The notes under the pieces are model-generated. The model was not told the origin of the DNA. It saw only the letters and a list, made by a program, of their open reading frames with translations, and did no database searches. From positions 1 to 64,000 of the forward strand of contig PNLP01000027.1 of assembly GCA_013823135.1 (NCBI GenBank): 64,000 bases of DNA, given 5' to 3'. Shown here piece after piece: positions 9,066-18,056 of the stretch. Origin of the DNA: Planctomycetaceae bacterium. GTDB taxonomy: Bacteria > Planctomycetota > Planctomycetia > Gemmatales > Gemmataceae. The position numbers and the translations under genes were made by a program. How positions within the stretch are numbered: the stretch's first letter is position 1; each line of letters opens with the position of its first letter.

Positions 9066-9144
9066 GGGGAGAGACCTTGGGGCGGGGCGTCAGTCCGAAA
9101 TGCTATCCGGATCGTGGGTTCGAGGCCAGAAGCAAAGCATCCGA

Positions 9145-9191
9145 GCGAAGCCGCAAGCGGCTTTCCTGTTCGAAGTCGCTTGCGGCTTCGC
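9145..9191. repeat. Short inverted repeat (GCGAAGCCGCAAGCG arms)
   Basis: Perfect 15-bp arms at 9145-9159 and 9177-9191. It lies in the 317-base divergent gap between the permease gene and the lipoprotein-like gene (9066-9382). I see no other clear element in that gap. Confidence 0.8.
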
Positions 9192-9382
9192 CGAACAGTT
9201 GGGCGTCCTGGGGAGCCTGGGGTTCTGTTCCGGATCCGTAATTTCGCGAGTTCTGGTTAAGTGGGTGGTTTGAGGGTGTCGAGAGAAGATGCGTGACCGA
9301 CAGAGTTCGGGATTTCCTTTCCCAATTTACCGGGCCCCACCACCGGCGGGACGGCCGACTGCCCGGCTCGATGGAGACAACG

Positions 9383-9847
9383 ATGATGACCCGCTCGCAC
9401 AAGGCGCTTGGTTTCGTCCTGGTAATGCTCGTCGGAGCCTGGGGCTGTTCCAAGGTGCCGACCTCGACAGCCGCTGGCGACAAGAATTCGTCGCAGGAAG
9501 CGAAGACCAAACGACTCGATGAAGACTTCCGCGCCGCAGCCGCTGCTCGCGACCAGTTCCGGTTGCGGTTGCTCGCGGCCGAGGAAAAGCTCGCGGCGGC
9601 CGAGAGCCGTGGGGCACAGCTCCAGGCCCAACTTGACGAATCGCGTGCGACACTCACAGCCGAGCGCGCCGACCTGAAGGCTCGCACCAACGAACGCGAT
9701 AACTTGGCGATTCAGTACGAAGCCTTCCGCAAGAACATCAAGAGCTTGCTAGGTCAGGCCGAAAGCTCGCTGAACACGCCAGCGAACTCGGGCAACCCGA
9801 CCAGCCCCGCGAGCCCACCGCCACCCGCCTCGGCGCTGAGCAACTGA
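9383..9847 (+). CDS. Small lipoprotein-like coiled-coil protein
   Basis: 154 residues. The N-terminus MMTRSHKALGFVLVMLVGAWGCSK looks like a lipoprotein signal with Cys at about 22, although the lipobox (AWGC) is not canonical. Residues about 40-120 are charged and alanine/glutamate-rich with heptad character (AAEEKLAAAESRGAQLQAQL), suggesting a coiled coil. The tail is low-complexity Pro/Ser/Ala. GGAG lies 6 bases before the chosen ATG at 9383; the adjacent ATG at 9386 is equally possible. The function is not recognisable. A longer antisense frame here is rejected. Confidence 0.7.
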   Translation: MMTRSHKALGFVLVMLVGAWGCSKVPTSTAAGDKNSSQEAKTKRLDEDFRAAAAARDQFRLRLLAAEEKLAAAESRGAQLQAQLDESRATLTAERADLKARTNERDNLAIQYEAFRKNIKSLLGQAESSLNTPANSGNPTSPASPPPPASALSN

Positions 9848-9874
9848 CTGAAGTGAACCATCTGTTGTTCGTTG

Positions 9875-9904
9875 CCTCGGGGGACTGACGTCCCCCGCTC
9901 GCCA
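9875..9904. repeat. Half copy of inverted-repeat family 2
   Basis: The sequence CGGGGGACTGACGTCCCCCG followed by CTCGCCA matches one arm of the repeat at 30951-31017 and of the half copy at 63654-63680. The core is itself a short palindrome. It lies between two convergent genes. Confidence 0.7.
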
Positions 9905-9916
9905 TTTGCAGCAGGG

Positions 9917-10471
9917 TTACTTGTCAGCCAACTCCAGCGAAAACCGCACTTTGGTGATCACGCCGTCCTTGTCCGTCGTGACCATAAACCCCTTATCCTT
10001 CTTGAAGAACTTGCCTCGGACGAAGGTCCATTCGGTTCCGTTGTGTCGAATTGTTTTCGCCTTGAGATCATCCTCTCCGAATGTGTTTGAGATGGGGTAG
10101 AGTGCGTCCAGAACACTCTGGAAAACAATCGCGTCCGTTTCAGTTGTCAGTTTGAACTTCGGATCCACGATGGCTTTCAAGCCTGGGACATCCTGATTCG
10201 TGGAGGGTTGCGTCAGCGTGACGATTTTCTCGCCATCTCGTCCGATCAATGGGGTGAGTGTGGTATCTCCAACACCCAACTCCACCCTGTAAATCTTGGC
10301 TGTGAGCACTTTGGCGATGGCTGCATCCTTGAGCAGCTTGGGTTTCACTGTCACGAGCTTGCCGAGGTTCTTCTCGAAGTAGGCTTTGGCCTCCGCATCG
10401 GTGTCGTCGGCCGAGATTCCGGCAGCGCACACACAGAGGGCGAGACATGCAAAGAGATTGGTGAGATGCAT
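9917..10471 (-). CDS. Secreted protein of unknown function
   Basis: 184 residues. MHLTNLFACLALCVCAAGISA is a clear signal peptide with cleavage near ISA-DD. The mature part is a small mixed domain with segments such as VELGVGDTTLTPLIGRDGEKI and GTEWTFVRGKFFKKDKGFMV. I recognise no family. ATG at 10471 has GGAG about 6 bases upstream, which decides the start over an in-frame ATG at 10549. It is transcribed convergently with the lipoprotein-like gene. Confidence 0.7.
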   Translation of the reverse strand: MHLTNLFACLALCVCAAGISADDTDAEAKAYFEKNLGKLVTVKPKLLKDAAIAKVLTAKIYRVELGVGDTTLTPLIGRDGEKIVTLTQPSTNQDVPGLKAIVDPKFKLTTETDAIVFQSVLDALYPISNTFGEDDLKAKTIRHNGTEWTFVRGKFFKKDKGFMVTTDKDGVITKVRFSLELADK

Positions 10472-10551
10472 AGCAACTCCGTTTGGAGAAAGCGACACCC
10501 CGGAATGGTAGACTTGCCACCCCGCGCGGGCAAGAATGCGAGGCATCACCG

Positions 10552-12087
10552 CTATGCTGGATCCTTGCCGTTCACCCAGGGGCCAGCGAGGTTCTGGTGG
10601 GTCGGGGGCGTGAGCGTGCTGCCGGTGTCGCCGCCCGACCAGCCGAAGATTTGGTTTGGCTTCGCTCGTGCCTTACTCCGCTGCTCCCATCGCGTGGCCC
10701 AGCTCGAATCGGCCGTCGCTACCACTCGCCGTTCGCGATCCCAGAACAACGCCTGCCCGGTGCGGTAGCTCTGTGCGGCCATCGCCGCCGTCACGACGGC
10801 CACGGCTCCCAGGTCTGGCGGGCAGAACGTCGATTGTTGACGGCTTCGCACGCACGCCAGGAAGTTTTCCCACAGCGTTTCCGTCTCGTTCCGAGGCGCT
10901 TCCACCGTGACGGCTTCGGTCGGCGTGGGTGCCTGTTCCATGCGGGGTGGGAAGCTCGCGCCGCGGGTCGGGTCGTCGCGGAATAGCTGATAGCCGCCCT
11001 TCACGAACTTGATCGCCCCGAGCCGACCGCGAATCACTTCCTCGACCGGATATCCGCTGATCGTCGAGCCAGTGAGGGTAAGCTGGCAACCTTCCTCGTA
11101 ATCCGCGACGATGCTGCACACGTCGGGGACTTCGCGACCGTCGTATTCGAGGAACGTGCCGCCGCCGGCTGTGACGCGAGCCGGGAATCGCACGCCCATT
11201 GCCGCTGAGAGATGCGTGACGGAGTGCGTGAGGAGATCGGCGAACGGCCCGCCCGAGAACGCCCACAGCGTACGCCACTGTGCGAACGCGGCGCGATCGA
11301 ACGGCTGTTCCTTCGCGGTCGGGCCGATTCGCTTCCCGCCGATCTCGAAGCCGTGCCCCAGGAACAGATCCCAGTTCACGGTCTTTGGCGTCATTTCCTT
11401 CGCGAGCCGGTAGTACCGCCACTGGCCGCGAGCGTCGTTCCGGAAGATGCCGCCCTGTGCGTGCGCGACGTGACCAATGCCGCCCTGGCGAATTGTGTCG
11501 AAGGCACGCATCCACACACCGTCGGCCATCGACTGCACACCGACCGTGACTACTCGCCCCGTGCGCTGGGCCGCGTCGCACACCGCGACTGCCTCTTCGG
11601 GCGTCCGCGTCATTGGCTTTTCGACGTACACATCCTTACCGGCGTTCAGGGCATCGACCGTCATGCGGCCGTGCCAGTGGTCGGGCGTCGTGATGCAAAC
11701 GGTGTCCACGTCCTTGCGATCGAGGACGACGCGGTAATCCTTGGTGACGCGGGTTTTGTCCGCAACATCGAGACCGATCTTGCGTGCCGAGGGGTACAGC
11801 CCCTGAGCGTATCGCCGTCGCGTGACCTTCCCGCCGAAGTTCACCTCGTACTCGTCTTCGAGGCCGTCCCATACGTCGCACACGGCGACCGGCACAACTG
11901 GCTTCCCCTCCGCGGCGAAGCGATTCACGAGGTCGATGTGGGCTTGCGCACGGCCGCCGCAACCGAGGAAGCCGACGCGAACGCGGTCGTTGCTGCCGGG
12001 CACCTTGGCGTAGCTGGCCGCCGACAGCGACAACGCCGCGGCCGATCCGAAGAACTTGCGGCGATCGAGTGGTGAAGACGTTGCCAT
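10552..12087 (-). CDS. Gfo/Idh/MocA-family oxidoreductase with twin-arginine-type signal
   Basis: 511 residues. The N-terminus MATSSPLDRRKFFGSAAALS is a twin-arginine-type export signal. It is followed by a Rossmann NAD(P)-binding domain (VRVGFLGCGGRAQAHIDLVN) and the family EKP motif (VYVEKPMTRTPEEAV, whose Lys is catalytic). A C-terminal substrate domain follows (about residues 190-480), with a long tail. Exported members of this family are abundant in planctomycetes and usually act on sugars or inositols; the substrate is unknown. Starts at 12123 and 12099 are also open, and no strong ribosome-binding site decides between them. I chose 12087 because the signal peptide begins there. Confidence 0.85.
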   Translation of the reverse strand: MATSSPLDRRKFFGSAAALSLSAASYAKVPGSNDRVRVGFLGCGGRAQAHIDLVNRFAAEGKPVVPVAVCDVWDGLEDEYEVNFGGKVTRRRYAQGLYPSARKIGLDVADKTRVTKDYRVVLDRKDVDTVCITTPDHWHGRMTVDALNAGKDVYVEKPMTRTPEEAVAVCDAAQRTGRVVTVGVQSMADGVWMRAFDTIRQGGIGHVAHAQGGIFRNDARGQWRYYRLAKEMTPKTVNWDLFLGHGFEIGGKRIGPTAKEQPFDRAAFAQWRTLWAFSGGPFADLLTHSVTHLSAAMGVRFPARVTAGGGTFLEYDGREVPDVCSIVADYEEGCQLTLTGSTISGYPVEEVIRGRLGAIKFVKGGYQLFRDDPTRGASFPPRMEQAPTPTEAVTVEAPRNETETLWENFLACVRSRQQSTFCPPDLGAVAVVTAAMAAQSYRTGQALFWDRERRVVATADSSWATRWEQRSKARAKPNQIFGWSGGDTGSTLTPPTHQNLAGPWVNGKDPA

Positions 12088-12112
12088 GCGATTACTCATC
12101 AGGATTCTGAGG

Positions 12113-12565
12113 TCAGCCTTCATCTTCCCAATCGCGTGTCACCCGATGTCCGAATGACTCGATCAACGCGCGCATGCAGCCAGTGCCACCGAATGGGAAG
12201 GAGTGTTCTTGAAACGTCAAACGTCCGGTTGTTTCGTCGATCCGCTCACACGCGATCAGATCGTATTCGCCGTTACGAAACGCTTCGATCATTGACTCAA
12301 AATCCCAACCACGTTGCAAACTCGGATCGGTCCAACGTTGCGGTACCGGTGTTGCCTGCCAGCGTTGCCAGTGAAGCTCGTTTTCTGCTTCACTTGTCCA
12401 ACTGAAGTAACAGCGAGCAGGGTAATCGAAGTATTGAAGCCAAGCGGAGTGATCCTCAGCGAATGCGTCAGTAGCTTTGACATCACGGAGGGCATCGAAC
12501 ACGCGTTGCAAAGGCTCGAAGCGGGTGGGGTTAGTGATCTCGAACTCGACAGCAAGCGGCGTCAT
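12113..12565 (-). CDS. Unknown small protein
   Basis: About 150 residues from ATG at 12565 (MTPLAVEFEITNPTRFEPLQ). It is rich in Trp, Phe and acidic residues, with a segment CYFSWTSEAENELHWQRW and no signal peptide or transmembrane helix. I do not recognise a family. It ends 26 bases before the chosen start of the downstream oxidoreductase and would overlap a longer version of it. Base composition is slightly less GC-rich than the neighbouring genes. No clear ribosome-binding site precedes the start. Confidence 0.5.
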   Translation of the reverse strand: MTPLAVEFEITNPTRFEPLQRVFDALRDVKATDAFAEDHSAWLQYFDYPARCYFSWTSEAENELHWQRWQATPVPQRWTDPSLQRGWDFESMIEAFRNGEYDLIACERIDETTGRLTFQEHSFPFGGTGCMRALIESFGHRVTRDWEDEG

Positions 12566-12707
12566 GAGTGAGACGCAATAGGGGGAAGAATAGTTCCAGT
12601 GCGGGCATTTCGTTCCCAACATCATATCCGAACACTTGCTGCGTCCGTATCATTCTTCTGGTTTGGCTGCTGCCCTCGACGTTACGACTTGAGGACCTGA
12701 ATTCCCG

Positions 12708-13823
12708 ATGTCTACCCTTATCGCAAAACTGGCTCTGGCGGATGGCACCGTGTACACCGGGCGTGGCTTCGGTGCCCACGGCGAAACGTGCGGCGAGGTC
12801 GTGTTCAACACCTCCATGATGGGCTACCAGGAAGTGCTCACCGATCCGTCGTACACCGGCCAGATCGTGACGATGACGTACCCGCTCATCGGCAACTACG
12901 GCACCACGGTTCTGGACCGCGAATCGAGCGGCGTGCAGGTCGCCGGGTTCATCGTGCGTGAACTCACACGCATCCCAAGCAACTTCCGCAGCGATTGCGA
13001 CCTCGACTCCTACCTGAAGAAAAGCAACGTCACCGGCATCGAAGGGATCGACACGCGATCGCTCGTGCGCCGGCTTCGCGTTCGCGGCGCGATGAACGGT
13101 GTGCTCTCTACCGTCGATCTCGACGACGCTTCGCTGGTGGCGAAGGCACGCAAGTTCCCCGGCATGGAAGGCCGCGACCTCGTCAGCGAGGTGGTGCCGA
13201 AGAAATCGTTCGAGTGGACCGAAGGTTTCGGGCAGTTCTGCGAGCAGGTGCTCCCGGCGCGACCGGCCACGAAACACGTCGTGGCCGTCGATTACGGCAT
13301 GAAGTGGAACATCCTCCGCTGCCTCACGCAGGTCGGCTGCAAGGTCACCGTGGTCCCCGGCACCGCAACCGCCGAGCAGATTCTCGCGCACAAGCCCGAC
13401 GGCGTGTTCCTGTCGAACGGCCCCGGCGACCCCGCCGCAGTCGGTTACGCCATCGAAGCCGTGAAGGGTGTGATCGGCAAGAAGCCCGTGTTCGGCATCT
13501 GCCTGGGCCACCAACTGCTGGGCCTGGCCGTGGGTGCGAAGACGTTCAAGCTGAAGTTCGGCCACCGCGGCGCGAACCAACCCGTGCTCAACGAGAAGAC
13601 GGGCAAGGTGGAGATCACCACGCAGAACCACGGCTTCGCAGTCGATCCCGCGACGTTGCCCTCAGACATGGAAGCGACCCACATCAACCTGAACGACCGC
13701 ACGCTTGAAGGAATGCGGCACAAGAAGCTGCCCGTCTTCAGCGTGCAGTACCACCCCGAAGCCGCCGCTGGCCCGCACGACTCCAGCTACCTCTTCGAGG
13801 ACTTCCGCAACATGATGGGGTGA
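12708..13823 (+). CDS. carA: Carbamoyl-phosphate synthase small subunit
   Basis: 371 residues, normal for CarA. The N-terminal domain begins AKLALADGTVYTGRGFGAHG and includes NTSMMGYQEVLTDPSYTGQI. The C-terminal class I glutamine amidotransferase domain carries the nucleophile motif VFGICLGHQLLG (Cys about 265) and the His/Glu of FSVQYHPEAAAGPHDS. It hydrolyses glutamine and passes ammonia to CarB for carbamoyl phosphate, the precursor for pyrimidines and arginine. carB is not in the window, but pyrB lies at 31 kb. A GAGG sits 13 bases upstream of the ATG, somewhat far. Confidence 0.96.
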   Translation: MSTLIAKLALADGTVYTGRGFGAHGETCGEVVFNTSMMGYQEVLTDPSYTGQIVTMTYPLIGNYGTTVLDRESSGVQVAGFIVRELTRIPSNFRSDCDLDSYLKKSNVTGIEGIDTRSLVRRLRVRGAMNGVLSTVDLDDASLVAKARKFPGMEGRDLVSEVVPKKSFEWTEGFGQFCEQVLPARPATKHVVAVDYGMKWNILRCLTQVGCKVTVVPGTATAEQILAHKPDGVFLSNGPGDPAAVGYAIEAVKGVIGKKPVFGICLGHQLLGLAVGAKTFKLKFGHRGANQPVLNEKTGKVEITTQNHGFAVDPATLPSDMEATHINLNDRTLEGMRHKKLPVFSVQYHPEAAAGPHDSSYLFEDFRNMMG

Positions 13824-13842
13824 GCGCGAACGGGAGCAGATT

Positions 13843-14217
13843 GTGAAGCTGTATCGATTGATGAAAGCCGCTGATGATGGGTTGCCCGCAATCGGCACGA
13901 AGTTCGGAATGCTTGGAGTTCGTCCCAAAGACGCTGGAAATTCCAAGAAGCGGTTCGACGTGCCGGTTTCTTCGCCAGATGATATCGTTCAGCCAGGAAT
14001 GGGTGGCCTATCTGTCAATTCTGACCCCAATGCATTGAAAGCACCGGACGACGAGTTCCACTTGTGGGTAATCGAGAGCGAGCAGCTTAGTCCGGGGTTG
14101 CGAGTTGAGGAGGCTGGCCCGCCACATCACGTCATTGAGGTCGCGACTGATACTACATTGGCCGAGATGCAACGGCAACTCGCAGAGACACGGGAGAACT
14201 GGAAACGGGTAGAATGA
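13843..14217 (+). CDS. Possible Tse2-like ADP-ribosyltransferase-fold protein
   Basis: 124 residues starting at GTG with GGGAG 6 bases upstream, 19 bases after carA. The pattern KLYRLMKAADDGLP, then DIVQPGMGGLSV, LSPGLRVEE, PHHVIEVATDTTLAEMQRQL and a terminal ETRENW resembles, by eye, the Tse2 toxin family: LYR near the start, G-GG-SV in the middle, a P-x-LKV strand, then an H-containing strand and a final helix. Tse2-type proteins are bacterial toxins with an ADP-ribosyltransferase-like fold. The match is from memory without alignment. A small gene starts 4 bases downstream and could be the cognate antitoxin. Confidence 0.5.
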   Translation: MKLYRLMKAADDGLPAIGTKFGMLGVRPKDAGNSKKRFDVPVSSPDDIVQPGMGGLSVNSDPNALKAPDDEFHLWVIESEQLSPGLRVEEAGPPHHVIEVATDTTLAEMQRQLAETRENWKRVE

Positions 14218-14221
14218 AACC

Positions 14222-14545
14222 ATGATCACACTCGACACAATCCTCGCCGCACTCTCCGTTGCCGATCCCTATTCCGGCATCGATCAACTCATCCGGATCG
14301 AACTCGCAAATGGTCGCGGTACGCGGGAGATTCACGATGAATTGTTCCCGCTGGTGCGGGAGGTTCGTCGATCACCGGAGTTGACGGAGGACGCGAGCGA
14401 AGCGTTGTTCGGTGCCCTCGATGCGCTCACGGGAAACTGCCACCCGGATTGTCGCTATGCGGATGCCGCGACGAATGCTTCCCCGACGGCTGTGCCCACC
14501 ACTTCCAACGGAGTTCATACTCCAACGCCATCCGAAAAGGTGTGA
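14222..14545 (+). CDS. Small unknown protein, possible partner of the Tse2-like gene
   Basis: 107 residues starting MITLDTILAALSVADPYSGI. The first 80 residues are probably helical and acidic (DELFPLVREVRRSPELTEDA). The last 25 are low-complexity Thr/Pro/Ser. There is no signal peptide. It begins 4 bases after the preceding gene, so the two are almost certainly co-transcribed. A short acidic protein directly behind a toxin-like gene would suit an antitoxin or immunity role, but that is inference from position only. Confidence 0.55.
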   Translation: MITLDTILAALSVADPYSGIDQLIRIELANGRGTREIHDELFPLVREVRRSPELTEDASEALFGALDALTGNCHPDCRYADAATNASPTAVPTTSNGVHTPTPSEKV

Positions 14546-14629
14546 TGGGAATATCACATCGTCCATTTATCGCATCTCACAACGGTCGGGACTTCTCACC
14601 GCGATTCGTCCGGTTATGATGCTCAACTT

Positions 14630-16273
14630 ATGAGCGACGAAACCGCACTCCTCAAATCGATCGTGGCGCACCCGGACGAAGATACGCCCAGGCTCGTGTA
14701 CGCCGACTGGCTCGACGAGAACAAGCCCGACACCGTTCCCTCACCTGCCGCTGGTCCGTCGGCTCGCGCCGAGTTCATCCGCATCCAGTGTCGCCTCGCG
14801 GCCGGCGCGTTCGATGAGCCCGACTACCCCGAACTTCTCGAACGCGAACAAGACCTCGCGAACTGGCTCTCCACACATGACCCCGAGCCGGACGTCCAAC
14901 TCTATGGCCTCGATCGGCAGGAGCAGTTTGAAATCGGTGAGTGGGCCGATTGCCGCCGTGGTTTCCACGAGGTGTACTTCTTCAACGAGTACGGCGACTC
15001 AACCGAGGAGACCGTCGATACGCTCGCGTCGTCACTCGAAGAGGCGTTCCGACGAACGCCGGCTCGCAGCCTCATCCTCGATGGCGCGACGACTGACGAG
15101 ATCGTACAGTTCAGCGAGCAGAAGGTGTTTCGCCAACTCCGCGGGATGTACATCGACTACCTTGACGAAGGCGACGAAGACATCGCTGTGAAGGCCATTG
15201 CAGAATCCCCGAACTCCTCGGGACTGCGGCGATTGTACTTCGATCTGCCAATTGACGAATCTGGTTACCGGGCGCTGGCGGAGTCGCGATATTTCGGCAA
15301 CCTGGAATCGCTCGTCCTCGACTACCCGATCTCGGCTCGCTCGTTGAAACGCTTCCACGGTGTGAAGTGGTTCCGCAACCTGCGTCGGCTGCAACTCTGG
15401 AACGGCGCTGGCGACCTGCTGCGAACGCTCGCCGATTTCCCGCCGATGCCCCGGCTGGTGTCGCTCTCGATCGAGGGAGATATCACTTCCAACGCAGCGA
15501 CGGTTCGCCGGTTCGTCGCGAGTGACTCGTTCCCACGCCTGGCTCATCTCGGGTTGCTGGGCTCACGATTGCAGCCCGAGTTGGTCGCACTTCTGGCGAA
15601 GGCGAAGTGGCCACTGCGGCATCTGACCCTCGATCAGGCACAGGTCGGAAAGGCGGGGTGCGAGGCGCTAGCGACCGCGCCGTTCGCACGGAACCTGCGG
15701 GTGTTGTGCCTGCGTGAGTCCGCGGTGACCGCCGGCGGCGTGCAAGCGCTGGCCGACACGAGCACGTTCGCTCGGTTGCGGCACCTGAATCTCGCCGGGA
15801 ACCCGATCGGGCCGGGCGGTCTGGCCGCGCTCGCGGGGAGTAAGCGCCTGGGTGCTTTGCGTGCCCTTGACCTGGGGCGAACCAACCACCCACGCGGCCC
15901 GATCGCGGCCCGGCACGTGGTCGAGTTCCTGTCGTCGCTCGACATGCCGGAACTGCGGCACCTGTGCCTCGATGGGCTTCCGGTGGCAGTCCGCGGTGCG
16001 CGAGTGCTGGCGACCGCGCCGACGTTCGCGAACCTGACTCGCTTGCAATTGCAACAGTGCGGACTGGGTAACGCGGGCACGTCTGCACTTGCTGAATCGA
16101 TAACATTGCCGAACCTCGCGTACCTCGACCTGTTCGGGAACAAGGTCGGTTCCGGGGCGGGGAAACTGGCCAACCCCAAAGTGTTCCCGAAACTGGGCCA
16201 CTGTCGGCTTGGCCACGGCGTTCCCAAGAAGACCGTCTGGCGGCTCAATCGCCGCCCTGGCATCGTGGTGTGA
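14630..16273 (+). CDS. TIGR02996-domain leucine-rich-repeat protein (copy 1)
   Basis: 547 residues. The N-terminus MSDETALLKSIVAHPDEDTP, continuing RLVYADWLDEN, is the TIGR02996 planctomycete repeat-companion domain (about residues 1-75). The rest is an array of leucine-rich repeats of the ribonuclease-inhibitor type (RHLNLAGNPIGPGGLAAL; ALDLGR; LPNLAYLDLFGNKVGSGAG). No signal peptide is visible, so it is probably cytoplasmic and protein-binding. The next gene is a clear paralogue, separated only by an inverted repeat, which points to tandem duplication. Confidence 0.88.
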   Translation: MSDETALLKSIVAHPDEDTPRLVYADWLDENKPDTVPSPAAGPSARAEFIRIQCRLAAGAFDEPDYPELLEREQDLANWLSTHDPEPDVQLYGLDRQEQFEIGEWADCRRGFHEVYFFNEYGDSTEETVDTLASSLEEAFRRTPARSLILDGATTDEIVQFSEQKVFRQLRGMYIDYLDEGDEDIAVKAIAESPNSSGLRRLYFDLPIDESGYRALAESRYFGNLESLVLDYPISARSLKRFHGVKWFRNLRRLQLWNGAGDLLRTLADFPPMPRLVSLSIEGDITSNAATVRRFVASDSFPRLAHLGLLGSRLQPELVALLAKAKWPLRHLTLDQAQVGKAGCEALATAPFARNLRVLCLRESAVTAGGVQALADTSTFARLRHLNLAGNPIGPGGLAALAGSKRLGALRALDLGRTNHPRGPIAARHVVEFLSSLDMPELRHLCLDGLPVAVRGARVLATAPTFANLTRLQLQQCGLGNAGTSALAESITLPNLAYLDLFGNKVGSGAGKLANPKVFPKLGHCRLGHGVPKKTVWRLNRRPGIVV

Positions 16274-16279
16274 TTGACT

Positions 16280-16358
16280 TTGGCGAGCGGGGGTGCGTAA
16301 GCCCCCCGAGTCTTGGTTTCGCAAGTCCTCGGGGGGCTTACGCACCCCCGCTCGCCAA
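16280..16358. repeat. Inverted repeat, family 1
   Basis: Perfect 31-bp arms at 16280-16310 and 16328-16358 (TTGGCGAGCGGGGGTGCGTA start) with a 17-base spacer. It begins 7 bases after the stop of LRR copy 1 and ends 27 bases before the start of LRR copy 2. Confidence 0.92.
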
Positions 16359-16384
16359 GACCCAAACTTTTCCGATGTTGGCTC

Positions 16385-18004
16385 ATGACCGACGAAGAAG
16401 CACTCCGCCGATCGATCATCGCGCAACCAGAGGAAGACACGCCCCGGATGGTGTACGCCGACTGGCTTCAGGAGAACGACCGCTGCGAGGAAGCCGAGTT
16501 CATCCGCGTCGGGTGCCGCCTCGAAGCGACCTCGCCCGATCACCCCGACTATCCCGAGTGGCTCGCCCGGCAGGATGAACTCACGATCTGGCTCGCGACC
16601 CATGTCGATGCTCCCAAACTGAAATTTGCCGATGGCCTGGAAGGGTCCGGCGAAGCCGGCTGGTGGCGAATCACGCGCCGCGGCTTCCCCCGCTACGTGG
16701 ACTTCGACGGCAACCACCACCACGGCGCGAAGGCCATGCGTGCCCTCGCCGCGAGCGTGGAGAAGGCGTTCGAGACCCTGCCGACGCGCTGGCTGGCCGT
16801 GCGATCCATCACGAACGAACAACTCGCCGAGTTGCTACGCCAGCCGGTCATCGCGAAGCTCGACAGGCTCACGGTGCAACTCTACGCGCAGGCGGAAGCA
16901 AACGACGACGCGGCTCGTCTGATTGCCGACTGCCCACACTTGCGGAACCTTCGCGGGGCGGCCCTGGCGTTCAACTTTGGCGATGCCGGAGTTGCGGCAC
17001 TCAGCGGCTCCGAGAACCTCCGACGCCTCGAATGGTTGTCCATCCCCGGCGAAGGACTCACGGCCGCGGCCGTGCGGTCGCTCGGCTCCGCGGAGTGGTT
17101 CCGAAACCTTCGCTCGCTCGATCTGTGCGAGGGTGTCTCCGAGTCCGCGTTCGGGGAACTATGCCGAGTCGGTCCGCTCGCGGGACTGCACACACTGAAG
17201 CTCGCCAGCTCCCGGCTCTCGCTGGATTCCTGCGAGGCGTTCGCGCTGTCGAAGTCGTTCCCGGTGCTGTCGCAACTCGAACTCGCGCGAACATACCTGG
17301 GCGGTGGATTGATGGAAGTGCTGGCGAGTGCGAGCTGGCTTCGCCCCGCGTACCTCGCTCTGGACAATTGCGGGATGTGGAACGACGGCATCGCGGCGAT
17401 TGCTGACGCCCCGTGGCTCGGCTCGGTGCGGTGGCTCGCGTTGCGTGGCAATCAATTCAGCGCGGACGGCGTCGCGGCTCTCGCCAGCAGCCCGAACCTC
17501 ACGGGGTTGAAACACCTGGATTTGTCGAATAACTCGGTCGGCGCGGGCGGCCTTCGAGCAATTGCGAGCAACCCGGCGCTGCGTGGGCTGATCGGGCTGA
17601 ACCTCGCCGGCCGCAAGCAGGACCGCGGCCGCCTCACACCGGGGCACCTCCTCGCGTTCCTCTCCAAACTCGACGCGCCGCAATTGCGCTACCTCTCGCT
17701 GCGTGGCCGACCGGTTGGAGCGATAGCGGCCCGGTCGCTTGCGAACGAAAAGTTCGCCTCGTTGACGCGGCTCGATCTGACGAACTGTGGGCTCACACCT
17801 GGATCGGTGAAGACACTCCTGAAATCGCCCGCGATGCAGAACCTCGTGGAATTGCGACTGGAAGATAACAAGCTGAAGACCGGGTTGGAACTGCTCACGG
17901 ACCCGCAAACTCTGCCGCGACTTGGGGGGTGCTATCTGGACGGGAATGCGATCGAAACCGAGCTCGAAACGAAACTGCGCAAACGTGCGGGAGTCGTGTT
18001 TTGA
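16385..18004 (+). CDS. TIGR02996-domain leucine-rich-repeat protein (copy 2)
   Basis: 539 residues. The N-terminal TIGR02996 domain (MTDEEALRRSIIAQPEEDTP, then RMVYADWLQEN) and the following LRR array (GLKHLDLSNNSVGAGGLRAI; LTRLDLTNCGLTPGSVKTLL) parallel the upstream gene in order and length. The chosen ATG at 16385 matches the start of copy 1; the longer frame back to 16313 would translate the inverted repeat and is unlikely. The two proteins have drifted considerably, so the duplication is not recent. The binding partner is unknown. Confidence 0.88.
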   Translation: MTDEEALRRSIIAQPEEDTPRMVYADWLQENDRCEEAEFIRVGCRLEATSPDHPDYPEWLARQDELTIWLATHVDAPKLKFADGLEGSGEAGWWRITRRGFPRYVDFDGNHHHGAKAMRALAASVEKAFETLPTRWLAVRSITNEQLAELLRQPVIAKLDRLTVQLYAQAEANDDAARLIADCPHLRNLRGAALAFNFGDAGVAALSGSENLRRLEWLSIPGEGLTAAAVRSLGSAEWFRNLRSLDLCEGVSESAFGELCRVGPLAGLHTLKLASSRLSLDSCEAFALSKSFPVLSQLELARTYLGGGLMEVLASASWLRPAYLALDNCGMWNDGIAAIADAPWLGSVRWLALRGNQFSADGVAALASSPNLTGLKHLDLSNNSVGAGGLRAIASNPALRGLIGLNLAGRKQDRGRLTPGHLLAFLSKLDAPQLRYLSLRGRPVGAIAARSLANEKFASLTRLDLTNCGLTPGSVKTLLKSPAMQNLVELRLEDNKLKTGLELLTDPQTLPRLGGCYLDGNAIETELETKLRKRAGVVF

Positions 18005-18056
18005 TTTGGGTGTAACCGGTCAGGCTCGCGTGGAAGTTCGAGGGAAAGGTGGCTTC

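Noticed and set aside
9103..9690. 195-codon minus-strand frame rich in Ser/Ala/Arg
   Set aside because: It overlaps the lipoprotein-like gene on the plus strand, which has a signal sequence, a ribosome-binding site and coiled-coil character.
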